64,000 nt of DNA from Gaiellasilicea sp963749515 (GTDB taxonomy: Bacteria > Actinomycetota > Thermoleophilia > Gaiellales > Gaiellaceae). Both the position numbers and the translations under genes were made by a program. Of this stretch, positions 57,515 to 64,000 are shown in pieces. The first letter of the stretch is position 1, and every line of letters starts with the position of its first letter. The stretch spans positions 29,164-93,163 of the forward strand of contig CAVVMR010000012.1 of NCBI GenBank assembly GCA_963749515.1, written 5' to 3'. The notes under the pieces are model-generated. The model had not been told where the DNA came from. It did no database searches and was given only the letters and a program-made list of their open reading frames with translations.

Positions 57515-58444
57515 TTAGACCTCCCGCCCGACGCCGCGCTCGCGCGCTCGCTCGACGACTGCGACGCCGATCGCCACGTCCCAGACGGCGAGCCCGTTCG
57601 ACTTGAAGACGACGATGTCGGCGTCGTCCTGGCGGCCGGGCAGCTCACCGGCGACGACCTCCTGCAGCTCGTGCACCTCCAGCCAGTCGAGGACGCCGCT
57701 CTCCACCGGCTCGATCAGGTCCGCAGACTCGAGCCGCGCCTGCTCGCGTGAGTCGCAGCAGACGAATGTCGCCCGCTCGAGCACGACGTTGTCGAGCTCC
57801 CTTGCTCGCGGACGGTTCGCTCCGATCGCGCACACCAGCGCACCCTCTTGCAGCCATTCGCCTCGGAGAACGGGATCGCGCGAGGTCGTGGCCGTGACGA
57901 CGATGTCCTGCTCACCCGCGTCGCGGTGACTCTCCCCGGGCTCGGCGCCGGTTGTCGAGCAGAACGCACGCAGCTTCTCTGGGGTGCGACAGTATGCGAC
58001 GACGCGCTCGATCGTGGGTACGGCCGCCCGGATCGCGTCGACCTGGGCCTCCGCCTGCCAGCCGCAGCCGATGATGCCGAGGCTGCGAGCGCCGGGCCGG
58101 GCCAGGTGCTTCGCGGCGACGCCACTCGCTGCGCCGGTGCGTCGCTGGCCGAGCGCATCCGCCTCGATCACCGCGACCGGTGTCCCGGTCTCCAGTTCGA
58201 AGAGACAGACGAGGAACGACGTCTTCCCGGCAACGGACGCGTACGCCTTCAGGCCCGCGTAGCCGAGCTCGCGGTCGACGGCGGACATGACGGCGAAGGC
58301 ACCGTCGTCGAGCCCGACCCGGCGCCGCGGCACATTCTCGACCGAGCCCGAGGCCAGCCGCAGAAAGCACGCCTCGATCGCGGGCAGCGCATCGCCGGCC
58401 GTGATCAGGCCTTCGACGTCGCTCTCGGTGAGGTAGAGAGGCAC
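57515..58444 (-). CDS. Ornithine cyclodeaminase/mu-crystallin family protein
   Basis: The 309-residue product has YLTESDVEGLITAGDALPAI, RRRVGLDDGAFAVMSAVDRE, GLKAYASVAGKTSFLVCLFE, a nucleotide-binding SLGIIGCGWQAEAQVDAIRA and ADIVVFKSNGLAVWDVAIGV. Family members are NAD-dependent ornithine cyclodeaminases, alanine dehydrogenases or ketimine reductases; which one cannot be told. GTG follows TAGACT by six bases. Confidence 0.88.
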   Translation of the reverse strand: MPLYLTESDVEGLITAGDALPAIEACFLRLASGSVENVPRRRVGLDDGAFAVMSAVDRELGYAGLKAYASVAGKTSFLVCLFELETGTPVAVIEADALGQRRTGAASGVAAKHLARPGARSLGIIGCGWQAEAQVDAIRAAVPTIERVVAYCRTPEKLRAFCSTTGAEPGESHRDAGEQDIVVTATTSRDPVLRGEWLQEGALVCAIGANRPRARELDNVVLERATFVCCDSREQARLESADLIEPVESGVLDWLEVHELQEVVAGELPGRQDDADIVVFKSNGLAVWDVAIGVAVVERARERGVGREV

Positions 58445-58450
58445 GTGCCG

Positions 58451-58456
58451 AGTCTA
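58451..58456 (-). promoter_or_regulatory. Leaderless-type -10 TAGACT for the OCD-family gene
   Basis: TAGACT on the minus strand ends six bases before the GTG at 58444 and overlaps the stop of the DUF421 gene. Confidence 0.5.
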
Positions 58457-58900
58457 CGAGGCGGACTTCGGAATGAAGCTGATCCGGCCGTTGGTCTCGA
58501 GCACCGCCCAGCGGACATCTTCGAGCGACCCGAGCTGCTCCTGGCGTGCCGCTGCCGCGAGCTCCTCCAACGTGATCCGGTTGCGCCGCAGGTTGCGGTC
58601 GATCGGCTTCCCGTCCTCCACGATGATCACGGGCTCGCCGTCGAGGGCCGGCCGCAGACGCGGAAAGAGGAAGCTGACGTACGACACGCCGACCGTGAGC
58701 AGCCCGATCGTTCCGCCCACGAGCAGCGCGCCGGTGACGGAGAAGTCGTTCTGCGTCACACCCTGCTGAACGAGATCGCCGATCATCACGAGCATGATCA
58801 GGTCGAAGGGCTGCATGGACGAGAGCTCACGCCGTCCGACGACCCTCGTCAGGAGGTAGACGAAGAGGAACGCGACGGCTGCTCGAATGACCAGATCCAT
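58454..58900 (-). CDS. DUF421/YetF-family membrane protein
   Basis: The 148-residue product has three membrane segments and the YetF pattern: YLLTRVVGRRELSSMQPFDL, IMLVMIGDLVQQGVTQND, RLRPALDGEPVIIVEDGKP and RNRITLEELAAAARQEQLGS. Function unknown; family members are often linked to spore or stress physiology. ATG overlaps the stop of the upstream gene by one base. Confidence 0.88.
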   Translation of the reverse strand: MDLVIRAAVAFLFVYLLTRVVGRRELSSMQPFDLIMLVMIGDLVQQGVTQNDFSVTGALLVGGTIGLLTVGVSYVSFLFPRLRPALDGEPVIIVEDGKPIDRNLRRNRITLEELAAAARQEQLGSLEDVRWAVLETNGRISFIPKSAS

Positions 58901-59424
58901 CAGGGGAAGATGGTCACCGTGCGGTCGATGTGGAGCAGCCTCGTCTCGCCGTCGTGAAGCTCGACGTCCTGCGAGCGCCGGCCGAACTCGGTCGGGTTGA
59001 CCTGCGAGTGAAGGAAGAAGACGTGCTTCGTCCCGGCAGGGATCCGTCCCAGGTCGAGAGCGATCTTCCCGTTCCGGTTGGCTTCCCCGACCGGTGAGGG
59101 CTCGAGCGAGTTGACGGTGATTCCCTCGAGCCAGCCTGGGTCGAGCACGAGCGTCGCTGCCTCGATCTCCTCGTCGGCGCGGACCGTGAAGCGGGACATG
59201 AAGAAGAGCCCGCTGCGCAGACGCTGGGGCGAGTAGACCTCGAGCTCCGCGCCGGCTCCGGACGCCGTGTCCGTGTGCGGCTGCTGGCCGTAGGTGTTCA
59301 GCAGGCCGAGGAGGACAAAGAGGCCGAGCAAGGTCAGCAGCGCCCAGCGGACGATCGGACGGTTCTCCCGCTTCTCGAGGTCGCGATGGCGACCAAGGGT
59401 GAGTTGATCCGGCACGGACGCCAC
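58900..59424 (-). CDS. Membrane-anchored protein of unknown function
   Basis: The 174-residue product has a cytoplasmic N-terminus with many arginines, one membrane segment (VRWALLTLLGLFVLLGLLNT, about 25-45) and an extracytoplasmic beta-rich domain (FFMSRFTVRADEEIEAATLV, GRIPAGTKHVFFLHSQVNPT). It is coupled by a one-base overlap to the DUF421 gene and the two probably form one operon and complex. No family is recognised. Confidence 0.75.
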   Translation of the reverse strand: MASVPDQLTLGRHRDLEKRENRPIVRWALLTLLGLFVLLGLLNTYGQQPHTDTASGAGAELEVYSPQRLRSGLFFMSRFTVRADEEIEAATLVLDPGWLEGITVNSLEPSPVGEANRNGKIALDLGRIPAGTKHVFFLHSQVNPTEFGRRSQDVELHDGETRLLHIDRTVTIFP

Positions 59425-59476
59425 GGGCGACCTTTCGCCGCTGACGTGCCTCGTCCTACTCCACCCGGGTTCTACC

Positions 59477-62400
59477 TCACGGGATCGGCGTGCTCAGGTC
59501 GCTCTGGATCTCGGCTGGGGTGAGCGCACGGCCGTAGATCCGAACCTCGTCGACGACGCCGTCGAGGCGATCTGCATCGCCGCCGAACTGTCCGATCGTG
59601 AGCGGCGCCGAATTCGCCAACGGCGTGATGAGCTGCGACGAGGAGGCACTGAGCGTTCCGTCGACGTACAGCCGCACCGTCGTGCCGTCCCAGGTGCAGG
59701 CGACGTGGTAGTAGCGGTTCGACGTCGCCGCGCTCGGTGACTGGAGCGTCCGCTGCGAAGTGCCGTTCCCGAGGATGCAGAGCCAGCGGTTCGCACTGGT
59801 GAGCTCGATCGCGTAGTTGTGGCTCGGATCGCTGTTGGCGCTGCCCTTGGCGAGGACGCTCTGCCAGCGGTTGAGCGTGTCGAGCTTCACCCAGGCCTCG
59901 ACCGTCCCGGTGCTTCCGCGATCGAGCAGCGCGCTGTCCGCGACCCGGACGTGGTCGTTCGCGCCGTCGAAGTTGATCGCGCCTCCGTACTTTCCGGCCG
60001 CGATCCACGTCGGCCCATTCACGAGCGTTCCGCCGTTTCCGCTTCCCGAGGCGTCCGCGGTGGTCGTCCCCACGCCCTCACCGAAGCGGTACGCGGCGAC
60101 GAGCCCGGCGGGTGGTGCTTGCGTTCCGGCGGGGGTCGTAGCGCTCGCCGGCGCCGACCCCGCCGAGCTGTTCCCGGCAGCATCGAATGCGGCGACCGAG
60201 TAGGTGTAGGCGGTCTGCGGCGCGAGCCCCGTGTCGCTGTACGTCGTCGACGTGGTGGTCGCGATCACCGTGGCGTTGCGGCTCACGCGGTAGCCCGCGA
60301 CGCCGACGTTGTCCGTCGCCGCAGTCCAGCTCAGATCGATGCGCGAGGAGGATGCCGCCGACGCCGCGAGGCCGGACGGGACGCTCGGCGCCGTGGTATC
60401 CGAGGACGCTGCCTGTGAGATCGGGGAGTTCATCTCGTTCTGAACCTGCGTCTGGGTCAGAGCCTGATTCGAGATCCTCACCTCGTCGATCATGGCGTTG
60501 GCGCGGTCGGAGTTGCCGCCGTACTGACCGATGGAGAGCGGCGCGAGGTTGCCCAGAGGCGTGAGCGACTGGAAGCCGCTCGCGTTGAGCGCGCCGTTGA
60601 CGTACACCTGCAGCTGCGTTCCGGTCCAGACGCACGCGAGGTGGTACATCGTCCCGGCAGCCAGCGTGGTCGACGACTGGACGACGTTCGACGTCGCACC
60701 GTTTCCGACCCGGCACTCGACGCGGTTGCCAGAGGTGACCTCGAGCGAATAGTTGTGGGACGCCTCGGAGTTTGCGCTTCCTTTCGCCACGATCCCGTGC
60801 CAGCGATTGAGTGTCGCGAGACTCACCCAGGCCTGCACCGCGCCGCTCGAGCCGATGTCCAGCGAGCCGGAGTCCGAGATCGAGACGTACGAGGTCGAGC
60901 CGTTGAACCGGAGTCCCTGCCCGTACTTGCCGGGGACCCAGGTCGCGGCCACCACGCTTCCGTTGTTGCCGTTGCCGGAGATGTCCGCCGTGGCTGCGCC
61001 CGTGCCCTCGCTGAACGGGTAGAGGCCCGTCGCGCCCTGGGGGGCCGGCGGCCCGTCGTTCGCGACGATCAGCGCCGTCGCGCTCCGCCACAGCGCCAGG
61101 AGATAGGCCGGCTGCGCCGTCAGCGTGACGGTGATCGTCTCCTGCGTCTCGGAGGCGGCGTCGGTCAGAGGACGCAACGCGATCACGACGGAGCTGGCGC
61201 CGGCCGGGATCGTCGCCGTCCCGGAGAGCGCCTCGTAGTCGGATCCCGGCGTCGCGCCGCCACCGACGGTGTAGGGAACGTTGAGCGGCTGCGAGAGGTC
61301 ACCGGTGCGGACGACCGTGAACGACCCTGCGTCTCCGGCCTCGGTCAGGCGCGCGTCGGACGGCAGGATCTTCACCGAGCGGGCGAGCGACGAGGGGAAC
61401 AGCCGGAACGAGAGCAGCTGGTGCTGCGCTGCGGTCGCGTTGACGCTGCCGCCCGAGATGGTCGCATCGCCACGATCCGTCTCGATGTGCGTCACGGACT
61501 TGGCGCGCGCGATCGGCTCGTTCAGAGAGATCGAGAACGGCTTCGGCGAGCCGGTGAGGTTCCAGACCCGGGCCATGACGCCTTCGCCGATTCCTTCCTC
61601 GGAGGGCTTCAACGACCAGAGCAGGACGTTCGGATCGGAGATCGAGAGGTAGGAGTACGAGGTCGCCGGATAGGCGCTGCCACCAGACACCGTGCCGCCG
61701 ACCAGTGGGTTCTGGTGCTCGAGCGCGAAGCGCATCGCGCGGGGCTGGTCGTAGGGCCCGTGCGACTGGAGCGCGAAGCGCTGGCGGAGGTACGAGTCGC
61801 CGGCCTGGTTGAGGATCGGGTTGGCGGGGCGGAGCGATCCGCCGGCGAGCACGGAGAGCTGCGGCGTCGACGAGTCCAGCGACGTGACGGTGCTGTTGCC
61901 GAGCCGCATGAAGTACGCGTCGGCGTTGGAGAGGGTGACGCCCGTCCCGTCGCTTCCGCTCATGTCGGCGAAGTGGTTGAGGGTCAGGTAGTCGTAGCGC
62001 GCGTTCCTCGGCGAGTACGCGCCGCCCTGCGTCGTCAGCTTCGCGCGGAGGACGGCGCCGACTTCCTCGTGGTGGACATCGGGGCTCGGCGCGTTGAAGC
62101 TGAAGCGCCACTCTCTCGTGCCGCCGAAGTTCTGCGTGATCTCGTTCTGGATCGTCGCGCGGTCCGAGCCCCGCGTGAGCGTGATCCGCGTCGTGTGGGC
62201 GAGCGGCGACGCGCTCGTCGCCCGCAACGTCACCGAGACCGGGCCGGCGTTCTCGATCGCCAGCGATCCGGACGCCGCGCCGAGGTCGTTGATCGCGAAG
62301 CCGCCCGTGCTCCCGGCGAACTCGCGATTGCTCAGCCGCTTGTCGATGAAGCTCGTGATCGCACCACGCGGCGAGACGGTGAGCCGGTAGGCCTCGTTCT

Positions 62401-63997
62401 CCATCACGCCGGTGGTCGCACTCGCCGTCGGGCCGCCGGCGAACGTCTGGCCCGCGCCCGACCGGATCTCGAACACCTTGTATCCGACCGACGGAACGTT
62501 CGGCGCCTGCACGCGGAGGTACTGGCTGCCGCCGACCACCACGACCTGCGAGGGGACTTCCTGCCCGGTGGCGAGATCGACGACGTGCGCCGGCAGCGCG
62601 CCCGTGTAGGCGATGTCGGTGACGTCGGTCCTCGTCCAGCTCAGGGAGTTGAAGACGAAGAAGCGCGGGTTCGTGCCGGTCTTCTGGATCAGCGCTCCCA
62701 GGGCGGTTGTCGCATCGGCGGTGAGCTGATTCGCGTAGGCGTCGATCTCGTCCGCCACCTGGCGCTGCCACGCGATCCGAACCGGGCCGGAGACCCTCGG
62801 GCCGCCGTTCTCGAAGTCGTGCTCGAAGAAGAGGCCGAGGTTCAGGAAGGCCTGGTCGCGCGCGGCGTCGCGGCCCTCGAGGAAGGACGGATCGCGCAGG
62901 GCGACGAGTGTGGCGAGCGCCTCGGCCGAGCGGAGCGCCTCGAGGGAGCGCTTGACGCGGGCCGAGACTTCCGCCATCGAGGCGGGCGTCAGATCCCACT
63001 CGTTGCCGAAGCTCGCCGACACGCTCGGGATCAGCTGGCCGAAGAGCGCGTCGAACTCCTCGAAGAAGTCGATCGAGTTCGAGACGATGCACGTCCGGTT
63101 CGGGTCGGTGTTGGCCCTGCACGTCTGCTGGATCAGCAGGTTCCTGGTCGAGAGATCGTCCCAGCCCTGACCGAAGACGCCGATCGTGTTGAACGGATAG
63201 CGGGCCGCGAAGCCGTTCGCAGCCGCGTTCGAGGTCACGAGGTCGAGCGCGGCGGCCGGCTTGCGCGCCTCCGCATAGCCGCCGATGCTCTCGTTGTCGT
63301 TCTGGTTGTGGAGCGAGTTCCACTTCATGAGGATGCGGGAGCCGTCGGGGCCGATCCAGTTGTAGATCTCGCGGTCGCGGTCCTGGAGGAAGGGGATCAG
63401 GCTGGGGCAGCCGCACACGCCCTTCCACGAGTACTCCGCGCCCGCGCCGGCCCAGACGGAGCCGAGGCCGTGGGACATGCCTGCGTTCTCCATCGCGACG
63501 GCGAGGGGGAAGTCGAGCCCGTGCCGGCGCTCGAGGTGGCCCGGGTAGTACATCGACCGGATCACCGCTTCAGCGGGAACGCCGCCGTACGTGATCACGA
63601 GCGGGTTCAGCGGCGCGGAGATGTGCCCGGACTTGAGCGCGTCGACGAGCCGCTGGAAGTCGGCCGGGGTCTTGTTCTTGGCGTACTCCCAGAGCCAGAG
63701 GCTCCCGTCGGCCGAGAACCGGCTCTGAAGATGCGACGGCTCGTTCTTCGTCGCGTCGGCCTGGTCGAGGTAGTAGTCGAGCATCTCCGTGAACGCGACG
63801 GCGTACTGCTCGGCCGTCGCCGACCAGAGGTAGTCAGTGTGGTCGTCGGGCGCCATGAACACGCGCTTGTGATCGGCCAGCGCGCTGCCGGGGATCGCGA
63901 TCGCAAACGCGAGCACGACGAGGACGACCTTCGCGCCGCGCCGCAAGCGGGCTCGAACTGTCTCCTGGAGGGGGTCTACTTGAACCGGGGGCCGCAC
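59477..63997 (-). CDS. Secreted GH38-like glycosidase with Calx-beta, LamG and FN3 domains
   Basis: The up to 1506-residue product has a signal peptide (VVLVVLAFAIAIPGSALA, to about residue 43). The catalytic part (about 45-870) looks like GH38 alpha-mannosidase: DDHTDYLWSATAEQY with metal-ligand-type HTD, then the middle and beta domains. Then come a Calx-beta domain (about 872-975), a LamG domain (about 990-1170), an FN3 domain (about 1200-1288) and a second LamG (about 1296-1499), the two LamGs being closely similar. The extracellular layout suggests carbohydrate binding and polysaccharide degradation. The frame is open to the window edge, so the GTG at 63997 may not be the true start. Confidence 0.82.
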   Translation of the reverse strand: MRPPVQVDPLQETVRARLRRGAKVVLVVLAFAIAIPGSALADHKRVFMAPDDHTDYLWSATAEQYAVAFTEMLDYYLDQADATKNEPSHLQSRFSADGSLWLWEYAKNKTPADFQRLVDALKSGHISAPLNPLVITYGGVPAEAVIRSMYYPGHLERRHGLDFPLAVAMENAGMSHGLGSVWAGAGAEYSWKGVCGCPSLIPFLQDRDREIYNWIGPDGSRILMKWNSLHNQNDNESIGGYAEARKPAAALDLVTSNAAANGFAARYPFNTIGVFGQGWDDLSTRNLLIQQTCRANTDPNRTCIVSNSIDFFEEFDALFGQLIPSVSASFGNEWDLTPASMAEVSARVKRSLEALRSAEALATLVALRDPSFLEGRDAARDQAFLNLGLFFEHDFENGGPRVSGPVRIAWQRQVADEIDAYANQLTADATTALGALIQKTGTNPRFFVFNSLSWTRTDVTDIAYTGALPAHVVDLATGQEVPSQVVVVGGSQYLRVQAPNVPSVGYKVFEIRSGAGQTFAGGPTASATTGVMENEAYRLTVSPRGAITSFIDKRLSNREFAGSTGGFAINDLGAASGSLAIENAGPVSVTLRATSASPLAHTTRITLTRGSDRATIQNEITQNFGGTREWRFSFNAPSPDVHHEEVGAVLRAKLTTQGGAYSPRNARYDYLTLNHFADMSGSDGTGVTLSNADAYFMRLGNSTVTSLDSSTPQLSVLAGGSLRPANPILNQAGDSYLRQRFALQSHGPYDQPRAMRFALEHQNPLVGGTVSGGSAYPATSYSYLSISDPNVLLWSLKPSEEGIGEGVMARVWNLTGSPKPFSISLNEPIARAKSVTHIETDRGDATISGGSVNATAAQHQLLSFRLFPSSLARSVKILPSDARLTEAGDAGSFTVVRTGDLSQPLNVPYTVGGGATPGSDYEALSGTATIPAGASSVVIALRPLTDAASETQETITVTLTAQPAYLLALWRSATALIVANDGPPAPQGATGLYPFSEGTGAATADISGNGNNGSVVAATWVPGKYGQGLRFNGSTSYVSISDSGSLDIGSSGAVQAWVSLATLNRWHGIVAKGSANSEASHNYSLEVTSGNRVECRVGNGATSNVVQSSTTLAAGTMYHLACVWTGTQLQVYVNGALNASGFQSLTPLGNLAPLSIGQYGGNSDRANAMIDEVRISNQALTQTQVQNEMNSPISQAASSDTTAPSVPSGLAASAASSSRIDLSWTAATDNVGVAGYRVSRNATVIATTTSTTYSDTGLAPQTAYTYSVAAFDAAGNSSAGSAPASATTPAGTQAPPAGLVAAYRFGEGVGTTTADASGSGNGGTLVNGPTWIAAGKYGGAINFDGANDHVRVADSALLDRGSTGTVEAWVKLDTLNRWQSVLAKGSANSDPSHNYAIELTSANRWLCILGNGTSQRTLQSPSAATSNRYYHVACTWDGTTVRLYVDGTLSASSSQLITPLANSAPLTIGQFGGDADRLDGVVDEVRIYGRALTPAEIQSDLSTPIP

Positions 63998-64000
63998 TAG

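Noticed and set aside
60641..64000. A 1119-residue open frame on the plus strand
   Set aside because: It is antisense to the GH38-like gene, rich in arginine and low-complexity in the manner of GC-rich shadow frames, with no recognisable domain.

Overview
The window is about 70% GC and densely packed, with most neighbouring genes overlapping by 1 to 30 bases. The gene content points to a high-GC actinobacterium, most likely class Thermoleophilia (Gaiellales or Solirubrobacterales). That placement is inference; no rRNA gene is present to test it. Supporting features are the futalosine menaquinone pathway, a split cytochrome b with a three-span Rieske protein, an F420-type nitroreductase, PaaABCD, and start codons that commonly lie 6 to 8 bases after a TAnnnT hexamer, the mark of leaderless transcription. 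No tRNA, rRNA, CRISPR array, insertion sequence or prophage was seen.

Layout. 1-2.5 kb: a GGDEF/HD-GYP signalling protein cut by the window edge and a small secreted membrane protein. 2.5-11.9 kb (minus): one run of genes that both makes and oxidises menaquinone: a 47-residue membrane protein, UbiD, QcrA, QcrB, QcrC, UbiX, UbiE/MenG, a polyprenyl diphosphate synthase, MqnE, MqnA and MqnC. 11.9-15.5 kb (minus): a nitrilase, a divergent prenyl-synthase-like protein, HemL and HemB. 15.8-17.5 kb (plus): an M23-like protein and YmdB. 17.5-23.2 kb (minus): two membrane glycosyltransferases, GtrA, Pcm, a phosphodiesterase of the alkaline phosphatase superfamily and a membrane protein. 23.3-24.3 kb (plus): a cysteine-less thioredoxin fold and a CHRD protein. 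24.3-28.7 kb (minus): a 2-oxoacid dehydrogenase operon (E1 alpha, E1 beta, E2) with an acetamidase and a HIRAN gene inside it.

28.8-34.4 kb: a lipid kinase, a zinc ribbon protein, a SnoaL-like protein, and a TetR regulator divergent from paaABCD (phenylacetyl-CoA epoxidase) with a PaaR-like operator between them. 34.5-39.6 kb: an acyl-CoA dehydrogenase, a SelW/Rdx-type selenoprotein read through an in-frame TGA, a zinc ribbon membrane protein, two crotonase-family enzymes, an EthD-like protein and a YdcZ-type transporter. 39.6-42.3 kb: a large GAF/PAS histidine kinase. 42.3-54 kb: a purine and ureide catabolism cluster (three-subunit molybdenum hydroxylase, 8-oxoguanine-type deaminase, HIU hydrolase, OHCU decarboxylase, PuuD-type urate oxidase, M20 amidase, MFS transporter, aldehyde dehydrogenase) with a decayed adenylate cyclase inside it. 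54-59.4 kb: a lipoprotein, a methyltransferase, DUF1272, MqnD, a DtxR-family regulator, small conserved unknowns, an OCD-family enzyme and a DUF421 protein. 59.5-64 kb: a secreted GH38-like multidomain glycosidase.

The most notable items are the selenoprotein with its SECIS-like hairpin, two copies of a low-GC palindromic element inside the linker-coding parts of the E2 gene, a near-exact match to the Thermus PaaR operator consensus, and widespread leaderless promoters that help choose several starts. All calls are by reading; no searches were run.
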